A model generated the notes under the pieces. The model was not told the origin of the DNA. It searched no databases and worked only from the letters and a program-made list of their open reading frames with translations. Positions 33,661 through 42,737 of a stretch of 64,000 nt of DNA are shown piece by piece. Positions within the stretch are counted from its first letter, which is position 1. Each line of letters begins with the position of its first letter. Made by a program: the position numbers and the translations under genes. Source of the stretch: Aureimonas altamirensis (GTDB lineage Bacteria > Pseudomonadota > Alphaproteobacteria > Rhizobiales > Rhizobiaceae); contig NZ_JAMQCO010000002.1 of assembly GCF_023702225.1 (NCBI RefSeq), positions 334,326-398,325 on the forward strand. Direction: 5' to 3'.

Positions 33661-33828
33661 AACGGGCGACGGCAGCGCCCACTTCTATCTGTGATATCGA
33701 AATTGAATGTGATGTGCCGTCACGGTTGGCATAATCTTGTGACGGTAGGCAAAGCTTACCATTTAGCTTGCATCTGGCCGCGGGGCGCAATACGGCGTTT
33801 GCGTTATCCCCCCGCCGAGGGTCTGGCG

Positions 33829-34947
33829 ATGCTCAAGAAAGTTTCGGATACGGACACGCTCCCACACGGCGCGGGTGCAACGGGCCAGCGGCCCGGGCGC
33901 TCGCGCAGGAAGCTCGTCCTTCCCCTTCTCGCGCTGCTGTTCGTGGCGGCAGGCGCGGCGTTCGGTTTCTATTGGTGGACGGAAGGCCGTTTCCTGATCG
34001 AAACCGACGACGCCTATATCGCCGCCGACATGGCGGTGCTGACCGCGCGCGTGAACGGCTATGTCACGTCACTGCCCGTCGCGGAGAACCAGCCCGTCAA
34101 GGCAGGACAGCCGGTCGTCGAGATCGACCCCGGCGATCTGCAGCTCGACCTCGACGCCGCCGAGGCGCGGATCGCGACGCAAGAGGCGGCCATCGCTCGC
34201 ATCGACGCGCAGCGTCAGGCCGCAGGCGCTGCGGTCGTTCAGGCAGAGGCGCAGCTCGAAGCGCTGCAGGCGGCCGAAAGCGAAGCCAGGCGCACTTTCG
34301 ACCGTGCAGCCGATCTGGCCCGTACGGGGGCCGGCGCTCAGGCGGCACTGGATACGGCACGCAACAATCTGGCGCAGGCTTCGGCATCCGTCCGCGGCGG
34401 AAGCGCTGCCGTCGACAGCGCCAAGGCCGATGTCCGGGTGCTGGACGCCCAGATCGCCGAGGCGCGGCGCAACCTTGCGGAGCTGCGTGTCGCCCGCGAA
34501 AGCGCCGCGCGCAACCTCACCTTCGCAACCGTGCGCGCGCCTTATGACGGCGTCATCGGTAATCTGTCGGTGCAACCGGGCGACCTCGTCTCGCCCAGCC
34601 GCCGTCTGGCGACGATTGTCCCGCTGGACCGCGTCTATATCGACGCCAATTTCAAGGAGACGCAGATCGGCGGGATCGCGCCCGGAGCAAAGGCCAGCAT
34701 CGAGGTGGACGCCCTGCCCGGCGTGGAACTGACGGGTACGGTCGAATCCTTCGCGCCGGCTTCCGGGTCGGTCTTCTCGCTGCTGCCGGCAGACAACGCC
34801 ACCGGCAATTTCACCAAGATCGTCCAGCGCGTGCCCGTCCGCATCCGGATCGACGATCCCCAGGCCGCCGGCGGCAGGCTGCGGCCTGGCCTGTCCACCG
34901 TGGTCACCGTCGACAGGCGGACGGCCGCCACCCCCGACGCCGAGTAG
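33829..34947 (+). CDS. HlyD/EmrA family membrane fusion protein
   Basis: This 372-residue periplasmic adaptor subunit of a tripartite or bipartite drug efflux pump has one N-terminal membrane anchor (RKLVLPLLALLFVAAGAAFGFYWW). Biotinyl-lipoyl-like halves (YVTSLPVAENQPVKAGQPVVEI; TVRAPYDGVIGNLSVQPGDLV) flank a coiled coil of about 130 residues. The start at 33829 follows GAGGGTCTGGCG. It lies 9 bp before the MFS gene; the two form an EmrAB-like unit. No regulator is attached. Confidence 0.9.
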   Translation: MLKKVSDTDTLPHGAGATGQRPGRSRRKLVLPLLALLFVAAGAAFGFYWWTEGRFLIETDDAYIAADMAVLTARVNGYVTSLPVAENQPVKAGQPVVEIDPGDLQLDLDAAEARIATQEAAIARIDAQRQAAGAAVVQAEAQLEALQAAESEARRTFDRAADLARTGAGAQAALDTARNNLAQASASVRGGSAAVDSAKADVRVLDAQIAEARRNLAELRVARESAARNLTFATVRAPYDGVIGNLSVQPGDLVSPSRRLATIVPLDRVYIDANFKETQIGGIAPGAKASIEVDALPGVELTGTVESFAPASGSVFSLLPADNATGNFTKIVQRVPVRIRIDDPQAAGGRLRPGLSTVVTVDRRTAATPDAE

Positions 34948-34956
34948 CACCGCGCC

Positions 34957-36522
34957 ATGTCCGCCGTCGCAGCCAGCGCGGAAGAGGCCGTCCCGGCCCG
35001 CCGCATCGCGGCCTTCATGGTCATGGTGCTCGGCATGTTCATGGCGATCCTGGACATCCAGATCGTCTCGGCGTCGCTTGCCGAGATCCAGGCGGGGCTT
35101 TCCGCCTCGGCCGACGAAATTCCCTGGGTGCAGACGGCCTATCTGATCGCCGAGGTGATCATGATCCCGCTGTCCGGCATGCTCGGGCGCATTCTTTCCA
35201 CCCGGGTTCTCTTCACCCTTGCGGCCGGCGGATTCACCCTGTCTTCGGTCCTGTGTGCCACCGCCACCTCCATCGACCAGATGATCGTCTACCGCGCGAT
35301 CCAGGGCTTCGTCGGCGGCGGCATGATCCCCAGCGTCTTCGCGGCAGCCTTCACGCTGTTCCCGCCTTCGAAGCGCGCGGTCGTGTCCCCCATGATCGGG
35401 CTGGTGGCGACACTGGCGCCGACCATCGGCCCCACCATCGGCGGCTATCTCAGCCATGCCATGTCCTGGCATTGGCTGTTCCTGATCAACCTGCCGGTCG
35501 GCCTCGTCGTCACCGTCGCCGCATGGAACCTGATCGATTTCGACAAGCCGGACTGGTCGCTGCTGCCGCACTTCGACTGGTACGGGCTCGCCGCCATGGC
35601 GGCCTTCCTGGGCGCGCTCGAATACGTTTTGGAAGAAGGCCCGCAGAACGACTGGCTCGACGATTCGGCCGTCGCGGCCATGCTGTGCGTCACGGTCGTT
35701 GGGGCGGTGTTCTTCTTCTATCGCTGTTTCACCGCGCGAGAACCGATCGTGGACCTTTCGGCCTTCGGCAACCGCAACTTCGCGCTGGGAAGCCTGTTCT
35801 CCTTCGTCATGGGCGTCGGCCTCTACGGCCTCACCTATCTCTACCCGGTCTACCTGTCGTCCATTCGCGGATACGACTCCCTCATGATCGGGGAGACCAT
35901 GTTCGTTTCCGGCCTGGCCATGTTCTTCACGGCGCCGCTGGCGGGCTTCCTGTCGGCCCGGATGGACCTGCGGGTGATGATGGTCATCGGTTTCATCAGC
36001 TTCGGCGTCGGCACATGGATGATGAGTGGCATCACCCATGACTGGGACTTCCAGGAATTGTTCATACCGCAGGTTCTGCGCGGTTTCGGGCTGATGCTGT
36101 CCATGGTGCCGATCAACAATATCGCGCTCGGCACATTGCCGCCGCAGAAGATGAAGGGCGCTTCGGGTCTGTACAATCTTACCCGCAATCTCGGCGGTGC
36201 GGTTGGTCTGGCCATCATCAACACGATGCTGACGGACCGCACGACGCTGCATTACCAGCGGCTGGCCGAACATGTGTCATGGGGCAACCCCATCGCCGAG
36301 GAACGGATGAGTTCCATGGCCCAGAGCCTCGACGCGGCCGGCCTCGACGGACAGGCCGGGGCCGTCGCCAACATGGTGCGCATCGTCACGCGGGAGGCGC
36401 ATGTGATGGCCTTTGCAGATGTGTTCATCACGCTCACCGTGCTGTTCGGTGCGCTTGCGATCCTTGCATTCTTCATCGACAAGCCACAGCCCCGCCCCGC
36501 TGGCGCGGGCGGCGGCCACTAA
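34957..36522 (+). CDS. DHA2 family MFS multidrug transporter (EmrB/QacA-like)
   Basis: This 521-residue, 14-helix proton-driven efflux protein has the family motifs MVLGMFMAILDIQIVSASL, WVQTAYLIAEVIMIPLSGMLG, RAIQGFVGGGMIPSVF and LVATLAPTIGPTIGGYL. Paired with the upstream HlyD-like adaptor it should move hydrophobic compounds across both membranes. Four bases overlap the convergent lipoprotein gene. Confidence 0.93.
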   Translation: MSAVAASAEEAVPARRIAAFMVMVLGMFMAILDIQIVSASLAEIQAGLSASADEIPWVQTAYLIAEVIMIPLSGMLGRILSTRVLFTLAAGGFTLSSVLCATATSIDQMIVYRAIQGFVGGGMIPSVFAAAFTLFPPSKRAVVSPMIGLVATLAPTIGPTIGGYLSHAMSWHWLFLINLPVGLVVTVAAWNLIDFDKPDWSLLPHFDWYGLAAMAAFLGALEYVLEEGPQNDWLDDSAVAAMLCVTVVGAVFFFYRCFTAREPIVDLSAFGNRNFALGSLFSFVMGVGLYGLTYLYPVYLSSIRGYDSLMIGETMFVSGLAMFFTAPLAGFLSARMDLRVMMVIGFISFGVGTWMMSGITHDWDFQELFIPQVLRGFGLMLSMVPINNIALGTLPPQKMKGASGLYNLTRNLGGAVGLAIINTMLTDRTTLHYQRLAEHVSWGNPIAEERMSSMAQSLDAAGLDGQAGAVANMVRIVTREAHVMAFADVFITLTVLFGALAILAFFIDKPQPRPAGAGGGH

Positions 36523-36872
36523 AGACGATACATTTCGGCACGCCCCGTGATCGTGTGCCAGCAGCGGCTCCACTGCGTGACGCCCATGCGGTAGCCGATG
36601 ACGCGCACCGCATTGCCGCCGCGCTTCTGCGTTTCCGCCTTCATGCCGTTCAATATGGTCACTTCCGGCGTCGGATATTCCGAAAGATCGTTGCGGCATC
36701 GCGTTACCCGGACGGTGCCGAGCGATTGCGCGCCGGCCGGAGGGTCGACCACCACCCGCACATCCATCAATGTCTGCTGCGGGACCGATGGGAGGTTCGA
36801 GACCGTCGTGGGCGAACAGGCGGACAAGACCGACAGGACCGGCACGAGAACGGTCAGATTGCGAAGTGCCAT
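36519..36872 (-). CDS. Small predicted lipoprotein
   Basis: The 117-residue protein has a lipobox (LSVLSACSP, lipidated Cys 19) after a short signal. The mature part includes VTRCRNDLSEYPTPEVTILNGMKAETQKRGGNAVRVIGYRM and further cysteine, loosely like DUF4156/RcsF-type envelope lipoproteins. The start at 36872 follows AGGGGG. Function is unknown; the family link is tentative. Confidence 0.7.
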   Translation of the reverse strand: MALRNLTVLVPVLSVLSACSPTTVSNLPSVPQQTLMDVRVVVDPPAGAQSLGTVRVTRCRNDLSEYPTPEVTILNGMKAETQKRGGNAVRVIGYRMGVTQWSRCWHTITGRAEMYRL

Positions 36873-36943
36873 GGAACCCCCTGCTGCGACACACGCATAA
36901 CTACCTAGGGTAGATTTCACAGTCAGGAAAGCGTTGCGTCTCC

Positions 36944-38587
36944 TCAAGCGAGGCGGCTGCTCTTCAGATCGCCGGTGCGCTCCAGCAGCGGATAGACGGT
37001 CGCGGCGATATGAGCCTCGATCCGCTTGAGGTCGCGCACGACATCCAGGTAGCGGTTTGCCGATTGCCCCTTGGGCAACTGGCCGGTCAGGATCTGCCGG
37101 AACTGCTCTTCCGTGGCGGCACGCTCGAAGTCGCGGAAGCGCTCCTTCTCCGCAACCAGTTGCCGTGCGGACGTCGCGTCTCCATCGATCAGCACGCTGA
37201 CAGCCAGCCGCAGATGGGCGATAAGCCTTTCGTGCATTTCTCCGATCCGAACCATTTCCTCTTCGTTCAGGATCTGCCGGTCGTCTATGCGCTGCGCAGC
37301 GATCGCCATCAGGTTGGCGTCCACGATATCGCCGATATGCTCGATGTTGACGGCGAAATCGAGAATCTCGAACAGACGACGCTTGTCCGAGTCCGTCAGG
37401 TCGTTCTGCGAGATTCTGGACAGGTAGCGCCGTACGGCGCCGTAGAGGCGGTCGATCTCGTCGTCCGTACGCCTGATACGCGACAGTGCGATCGGGTCCG
37501 CGTCGCGAAACACCTTGCGCGAGCCGGCAAGCATGGCCTCGGCAATGTCGGCCATGCGCAAGACCTCTCGTGCGGCGTTGGCCAGCGCCACCTTCGGCCT
37601 GCTCAGGCTCGCCGTGTCGAGATACAGCGGCCTGCCGGCATCCTCGGGCCTGGCGTCCTCCGGAAACAACCGCGTGAGCAGCCGGGCCGCGGCGGGCAGA
37701 AGCGGCACGGACACCAGTGCCATCACCAGATTGAAGACCAGGTGGAAATCCGGCGCGAGGCGTTGCGCCGGCAGCCCGAACCGTTCCGCGGCAGAGGATA
37801 TCGGCGCCAGGAGAAGCATGGTCAGGGCAGCGCCCGCAACGCGGTTGGCCAGATTGCCGACCGGCAGTCGCAGGTGGCTGCGATCACCACCCGAGGCGGC
37901 GATCAGCGGGTTGATGGCGCTGCCGATATTGGCGCCGACAACCATGGCGATCGTGGAGGGCGCCGAAAGGATGCCGATCTCTGCCAGCGACATGATGAAC
38001 AGGATCGCGCCGACGCTGGAATGCGCCAGGAAGGTGAAGATGATCGCGATCAGCATGGCAAGGACCGGATCCTGCACCAACAACGCCATCACCTGCCGCA
38101 CGTCGGCTGCGTTTTCCAGCGGCACCACGAGTGCCGACAGGAGGTCGAGCGACAGGAGGATGACGCCGAGCCCAAGCAGGATGCGGCCGACTTCCGACAA
38201 GCGCGGATTGGCGCGCCGCCTTTGCAGGACATAGCCGATGAAGATCAGCAGCGGATAGACGAGACCGAGGTCGAAGGACAGGACCTGGACGATCAATGCC
38301 GTGCCGAGATTGGCGCCGAGCATCACCGAAAGGGCCGGCACCAGGGCGACGAGACCGCCGGCCGTGAAGGACGTGACCATCATGGCGGTGGCCGTACTGC
38401 TTTGCAGCGCCATGGTGACGAGCGTACCCCCCACGATGGCCGCAAGCCGATTGTCCAGCCGGGTCGCCAGTATCCGCCGCAATGACGGCCCGAACCCGGC
38501 CATGACGCCGGCGCTGACAAGGCCGACACCCCACAGCAGCAGCGCGACGATGCCCAGAAGACTGACGATAACCTGCGTTGCCGTCAT
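36944..38587 (-). CDS. Na/Pi cotransporter family protein with C-terminal PhoU-like domain
   Basis: This 547-residue inner-membrane protein carries the two QSS-type repeats of the NptA family: TMALQSSTATAMMVTSF and FLAHSSVGAILFIMSLAEIG, with LGANLGTALIVQVL and VVGANIGSAINPLIA. The C-terminal ~200 residues form PhoU-like helices (DDEIDRLYGAVRRYLSRIS; NIEHIGDIVDANL). It probably imports or exports phosphate with Na+. The start at 38587 begins the first membrane helix; extra upstream frame is rejected. Confidence 0.9.
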   Translation of the reverse strand: MTATQVIVSLLGIVALLLWGVGLVSAGVMAGFGPSLRRILATRLDNRLAAIVGGTLVTMALQSSTATAMMVTSFTAGGLVALVPALSVMLGANLGTALIVQVLSFDLGLVYPLLIFIGYVLQRRRANPRLSEVGRILLGLGVILLSLDLLSALVVPLENAADVRQVMALLVQDPVLAMLIAIIFTFLAHSSVGAILFIMSLAEIGILSAPSTIAMVVGANIGSAINPLIAASGGDRSHLRLPVGNLANRVAGAALTMLLLAPISSAAERFGLPAQRLAPDFHLVFNLVMALVSVPLLPAAARLLTRLFPEDARPEDAGRPLYLDTASLSRPKVALANAAREVLRMADIAEAMLAGSRKVFRDADPIALSRIRRTDDEIDRLYGAVRRYLSRISQNDLTDSDKRRLFEILDFAVNIEHIGDIVDANLMAIAAQRIDDRQILNEEEMVRIGEMHERLIAHLRLAVSVLIDGDATSARQLVAEKERFRDFERAATEEQFRQILTGQLPKGQSANRYLDVVRDLKRIEAHIAATVYPLLERTGDLKSSRLA

Positions 38588-38766
38588 GACATATCCCCGG
38601 CCACGCCCATCATCCCATCGTCCAAGCCCATGTCGCCCCCACCCGGCAAATGGTGGGACCGGGCAGCCGCAAGGCAAGTGGCTGCGCGGGATGGAAATCG
38701 CCGACGGGGCCGGTTATATCGAACTCTCATCCTCGCCCACCCGTTCGAAAGCAGCTCTTCCTCCCG

Positions 38767-39222
38767 ATGTTGACGATGAAAGGCAAATACGGTCTCAAGG
38801 CGATGCTGCATCTTGCAGGTCAGCCTCCGGAACGGCTGACCCAATCCGAAGAGATCGCAACGGCGCACGGTATTTCCAAGAAGTTCCTGGACGCCATCCT
38901 TGGCGACCTGCGCAGCGCCGGTTTCGTCGATGCGCGCAAGGGGCGTGGGGGCGGCTATCGCCTGTCCCGCCCCGCCGGGGAAATCCGGGTCGGGCATGTG
39001 CTGCGCGTGCTGGATGGGCCGCTTGCTCCCCTACCCTGCGCCAGTCGTACCGCCTACCGCCGATGCGACGACTGCACCAGCGAAGAGACATGCCGCGTAC
39101 GGGCATTGATGCTTGAAGTGCGCAACGCCATTTCCGCGGTTCTGGACAATCGCAGCCTGGCGGAAATGCAACAGGTCTCGCCGGGCGGCGACATCGAGGA
39201 AGCGGCAGCCGCGCTCGGTTAG
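38767..39222 (+). CDS. Rrf2 family transcriptional regulator with cysteine cluster
   Basis: The 151-residue protein has an Rrf2 winged helix (KGKYGLKAMLHLA; LTQSEEIATAHGISKKFLDAILGDLRSAG; KGRGGGYRLSRP). Cysteines at 91, 100, 103 and 109 fall where IscR-type members ligate a [2Fe-2S] cluster, so iron-sulfur or redox sensing is plausible. The targets are unknown; the Suf operon at 48-55 kb is one candidate. The last four bases overlap the convergent glycosyltransferase gene. Confidence 0.88.
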   Translation: MLTMKGKYGLKAMLHLAGQPPERLTQSEEIATAHGISKKFLDAILGDLRSAGFVDARKGRGGGYRLSRPAGEIRVGHVLRVLDGPLAPLPCASRTAYRRCDDCTSEETCRVRALMLEVRNAISAVLDNRSLAEMQQVSPGGDIEEAAAALG

Positions 39223-40028
39223 CTTCCGCGCATCGCGCGTCGGGCGTCGTCGGCATACTGGCGCGCCGCCAACCGAAAGATGACCGGCCCGCGCACAAGA
39301 TAACGCCGCCACATCCGGCCCGGGTCGGATGCCAGTCGATGCAGCCATTCCAGCCCGGCCTTCTGCATGGCGCGAGGCGCCCGCTTCTGCTGTCCCGTCA
39401 GGAAATCGATGCTGGCTCCGACGCAAAGCGCGAAGCCGCCTTCGCGCCCGCTGCGCGCCAGATCCCGGGCGAACACCTCCTGCTTGGGAAACGACAGGCA
39501 GATGAACAGGATGTCCCATTCCGCCTTCGCCGCCTCCTGCACGGCGGATCGCCATGCCGGCGTATCGCGCACCAGCCGATCGGCGCATGGAAGGTGAACG
39601 AGCCTGCAGTCGGGAAAACGGGCCCGCAGCCGCCGGAAGGCCGCCTCGGATGGCCCGATGACCGCCATGCGAACATCCGGGCTGATCGTCCGCTTCAACA
39701 GGTCGAACGTCAGGTCCGAACCCGGGGTCGGGATCAGGCGCCGCCCACTGGGCCGCGCCAGCGCCGACAGGATGCGGCTGTCGCATATCTGCAGGCGCGC
39801 CCCGTCATAGGCTTCACGCAGGCATCGATCCCCGCCGTCGTGATAGCTGACGACGTGGTCGACATTGGGGGTGACGGCATAGGCGAAATCGCCTGTCGAA
39901 AGGCTGCGTCCGATCGCGGCGCGAACGCCGTCGATGTCGCCATCCACGAAACGCATACCGAGAAAGGGCACCACGGAAGCCATCGACAAGATCAAGCACG
40001 CGTCCAGCAACAAGATGTTCACGCTCAT
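39219..40028 (-). CDS. WecG/TagA/CpsF family glycosyltransferase
   Basis: This 269-residue family GT26 enzyme adds a sugar (ManNAcA or ManNAc in known members) to an undecaprenyl-linked intermediate. Diagnostic parts are AYAVTPNVDHVVSYH, ARLQICDSRILSALAR, LCVGASIDFLTGQQKRAPRAMQKAGLEWLHRL and RRYLVRGPVIF. The start at 40028 is preceded by TTGGGG; an internal ATG 16 codons on is possible. No other polysaccharide gene is adjacent, so the polymer is unknown. Confidence 0.87.
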   Translation of the reverse strand: MSVNILLLDACLILSMASVVPFLGMRFVDGDIDGVRAAIGRSLSTGDFAYAVTPNVDHVVSYHDGGDRCLREAYDGARLQICDSRILSALARPSGRRLIPTPGSDLTFDLLKRTISPDVRMAVIGPSEAAFRRLRARFPDCRLVHLPCADRLVRDTPAWRSAVQEAAKAEWDILFICLSFPKQEVFARDLARSGREGGFALCVGASIDFLTGQQKRAPRAMQKAGLEWLHRLASDPGRMWRRYLVRGPVIFRLAARQYADDARRAMRGS

Positions 40029-40195
40029 ATATCCCCAAAAGCCGGCACGATTTCGGCTTTTGCAATGCAGCGCAAAACGCCTTGTAATCAAACTCACATT
40101 TGAGTTTGGAGCCGTCCGCCTTTCGGATGATGCTTCATCCTCCGACCGCCTGCTCTAGTTCGAAGCGGGAACCGAAAGTCGATCTTGGAGGCGAG

Positions 40196-41137
40196 ATGAT
40201 CGGACATTGGCCGGAAATACCGTTTGGACCGTGGCAGGAAAGTTGCCGCCATCTCCACCTGATCAGCCAGATCGTCGGCAAGTATCGCCTGGCGCATGCG
40301 CCGTGGCTGAACCACTCCTGGCACGCGACGCTGTATGTGACGGCGCGTGGATTGACCACCTCGATCGTGCCCGATGGCCCCGGCGGGATAGAGGTGGAGC
40401 TCGACCTGATCGAGCATCGGGTCATCGCCCGCTCCACAAGCGGAAGCATCGCGGCGACGCCCCTCAAGCCCGGTTCGATCGCCGATTTCAAGAGGCGGTT
40501 CATCGACATCGTCGAACAGGTCGGCGGTACGCCGAGGTTCAGCGATACGCCGAACGAGATTCCCGACGCCGTCCCGTTTTCAACCGATACGGCAGAGCGC
40601 CCTTACGACGCGGAGGCGGTCAACGCCTTCTTTCGTGCCTGCGTGCAGGTCGACCGCGTGTTCAAGCAGTTCCGTACCGGCTTCATCGGCAAGGTCAGTC
40701 CGGTCCACATTTTCTGGGGCAGCTTCGACATGGCCGTGACCCGGTTTTCCGGCAAGCGGGCTCCGCGCCATCCCGGCGGAGTACCGGCCCTGCCCGATGA
40801 CGTGACGGCAGAGGCCTACAGCCACCAGGTATCGTCCGCCGGTTTCTGGCCGGGCGGCGGCGGTATCGATTATCCTGCCTTCTACTCCTACGCCTACCCC
40901 GGCCCCGACGGTTTCGCGCAGGCCATCGTCGAGCCTGCGGAAGCGCGTTTCGACCAGACCCTGGGCGAGTTCATCCTTCCCTATGATGCCGTGCGTACGG
41001 CGCGCGATCCGGACGCGGCGCTGCTGGCCTTCCTGCAGACAAGCTACGATGCCGCTGCCATTCTGGGGGGATGGGACAGGGCAAGCCTTGAATGCGCGCC
41101 CGGCCGTCCCCTGGAACCACGCACGGTGGAGAACTGA
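40196..41137 (+). CDS. DUF5996 family protein
   Basis: The 313-residue protein begins MIGHWPEIPFGPWQESCRHLHLISQIVGK, the usual start of this family. It continues with WLNHSWHATLYVTARGLTTS, PVHIFWGSFDMAVTRFSG and a long AGFWPGGGGIDYPAFYSYAYP stretch with several histidines and aromatic residues. The function is unknown. A GGAGG site decides the start at 40196. It ends 6 bp before the FMN reductase gene. Confidence 0.85.
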   Translation: MIGHWPEIPFGPWQESCRHLHLISQIVGKYRLAHAPWLNHSWHATLYVTARGLTTSIVPDGPGGIEVELDLIEHRVIARSTSGSIAATPLKPGSIADFKRRFIDIVEQVGGTPRFSDTPNEIPDAVPFSTDTAERPYDAEAVNAFFRACVQVDRVFKQFRTGFIGKVSPVHIFWGSFDMAVTRFSGKRAPRHPGGVPALPDDVTAEAYSHQVSSAGFWPGGGGIDYPAFYSYAYPGPDGFAQAIVEPAEARFDQTLGEFILPYDAVRTARDPDAALLAFLQTSYDAAAILGGWDRASLECAPGRPLEPRTVEN

Positions 41138-41143
41138 CACGAC

Positions 41144-41722
41144 ATGACCAGGATTCTCGCAATATCCGGCAGCCTGCGGAAGGGCTCGTTCAATACGGCG
41201 CTCATGCATGCAGCCGTCGAAGCCGCGCCACAGGGCGTCAGCATCGAAGCCGCGACGCTGCACGGCATCCCGCTTTACGATGGCGATCTGGAATCGTCCG
41301 ACGGAATTCCCGGGCCGGTTACGGCCCTGAAGGACAGGATCCGGCATGCCGACGGGGTTCTTCTGATCACGCCGGAATACAACAACTCGCTTCCCGGCGT
41401 GTTCAAGAATGCGATCGACTGGACGACGCGTCCTTCCTCGGACATCCCGCTCCTGTATCGCGGCCGGCCGATGGCCGTCATCGGCGCGTCGATGGGCGGG
41501 TTCGGCACCATCCTCAGCCAGAACGCATGGTTGCCGGTGCTGCGGACGCTGGGCGCCAGGCCGTTCTACGAGGGCCGTCTTCTGGTGTCGCGTGCGCAAG
41601 GCGTTTTCGACGCAGGCGGACGGCTGACCGACGACAAGGTCCGCGCGCAACTGGCCGATTTCATCGGCGCGTTTGCGGAGTTTGCCCGCAAATCGGCGAA
41701 GCAGGACGTGCGCATGGCATGA
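41144..41722 (+). CDS. NADPH-dependent FMN reductase family protein (second copy)
   Basis: This 192-residue flavodoxin-fold reductase has the FMN phosphate loop SGSLRKGSFNTALMHA, then ITPEYNNSLPGVFKNAIDWTTRP and VIGASMGGFGTILSQ. It is translated after the DUF5996 gene in a two-gene unit and ended by a strong hairpin. It differs substantially from the reductase at 22462-23046, so the two are not a recent duplication. Confidence 0.9.
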   Translation: MTRILAISGSLRKGSFNTALMHAAVEAAPQGVSIEAATLHGIPLYDGDLESSDGIPGPVTALKDRIRHADGVLLITPEYNNSLPGVFKNAIDWTTRPSSDIPLLYRGRPMAVIGASMGGFGTILSQNAWLPVLRTLGARPFYEGRLLVSRAQGVFDAGGRLTDDKVRAQLADFIGAFAEFARKSAKQDVRMA

Positions 41723-41727
41723 AAGAG

Positions 41728-41758
41728 GCATGGCGGCGGCACGATCCCGCCGCCATGC
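41728..41758. terminator. Shared hairpin between convergent genes
   Basis: A perfect 12-bp stem (GCATGGCGGCGG, 41728-41739; CCGCCGCCATGC, 41747-41758) with a 7-base loop lies between the stops of the FMN reductase (plus) and quinone oxidoreductase (minus) genes. There is no long T-tract; it probably ends transcripts from both sides. Confidence 0.6.
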
Positions 41759-41762
41759 GCAA

Positions 41763-42737
41763 TCAGATGCGGATCACCGACAGGCCCGTCGTGCGGCGAT
41801 TCTCCAGGTCTTCATGGGCGCGCGCCGCCTCCGTGACGGGATAGACCTGATTGATCGTGATCTTGACCGCGCCGGAGCCGATGACCTTGAACAGGCTGCG
41901 GGCGCTGGCCTCCAGCTCTTCGCGGGTTGCCGTATAGCCGAACAGGCTAGGCCGCGTGGCGAAGAGCGAACCCTTCTGGTTCAGCAGCGCCAGGTCGAAA
42001 TTCTGGATGACGCCGGAAGACTGTCCGAAGGATACGAACAGCCCCTGCCGTTTCAGGCAGTCCAGGCTGGCGGGAAATGTATCCTTGCCGATGGAATCGT
42101 ATACGACGTCGCATTTGCGGCCCCGTGTGATGTCCTTCACGGCTTCCACGAAATTCTCTTCGCGGTAGTTGATGACGTGGTCGCAGCCGTTCGCGCGGGC
42201 GATGTTGCACTTTTCCTCGGAGCCCGCCGTACCGATGACGGTTGCGCCGAGATGCTTGGCCCATTGCGTCGCGATGACGCCGACGCCGCCGGCCGCGGCA
42301 TGGAACAGCAGCACCGTATCCGGGCCGACCTTGAAGGTCCGGCGCAGCAGGTACTCCGAGGTCATGCCCTTCAGCATCACTGCGGCGGCGGTTTCCTCGT
42401 CTATGCCGTCCGGTAGGTGCACGGCCTGGGCGGCCGGCACCAGCGCCTCCTCGGCATAGGTGCCCTCGCCGCCGGCATAGGCGACGCGGTCGCCTTCCTT
42501 GAAGGAGGTGACGCCCTCGCCGACCGCAACCACCGTGCCTGCCCCTTCCTTGCCGGGAACGAAGGGAAAGCGCGGCGCCTTGTAGGTGCCGTTGCGGAAG
42601 TAGACATCGATGAAGTTCAGGCCCGCCGCCTTCTGGCGGATACGCAATTGTCCGGGGCCCGGGGCCGCCACGGAATGCTCCCTCCAGACGAGCTTATCCG
42701 GGCCCCCGATTTCGTCAACGACAATGGCTTTCGTCAA
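41763..42737 (-). CDS. NADPH:quinone oxidoreductase (zinc-independent MDR family)
   Basis: This 324-residue medium-chain dehydrogenase/reductase lacks zinc ligands. Visible are GLNFIDVYFRNGTYKAPRFP, VPGKEGAGTVVAVG, the dinucleotide motif AAAGGVGVIATQWAKHLG and GSEEKCNIARANGCDHVINYRE. It reduces quinones by one or two electrons. The start is TTG at 42737, overlapping the phosphatidylcholine synthase stop (TTGA), which fixes it and makes the two genes a coupled pair. Confidence 0.9.
   Translation of the reverse strand: MTKAIVVDEIGGPDKLVWREHSVAAPGPGQLRIRQKAAGLNFIDVYFRNGTYKAPRFPFVPGKEGAGTVVAVGEGVTSFKEGDRVAYAGGEGTYAEEALVPAAQAVHLPDGIDEETAAAVMLKGMTSEYLLRRTFKVGPDTVLLFHAAAGGVGVIATQWAKHLGATVIGTAGSEEKCNIARANGCDHVINYREENFVEAVKDITRGRKCDVVYDSIGKDTFPASLDCLKRQGLFVSFGQSSGVIQNFDLALLNQKGSLFATRPSLFGYTATREELEASARSLFKVIGSGAVKITINQVYPVTEAARAHEDLENRRTTGLSVIRI

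Noticed and set aside
34069..36273. A 734-codon minus-strand frame across the EmrAB-like genes
   Set aside because: His/Arg/Asp-rich antisense sequence with no domain; both sense genes are strongly supported.
37010..38485. A 491-codon plus-strand frame opposite the Na/Pi transporter
   Set aside because: Low-complexity His/Asp/Arg composition and no family likeness.
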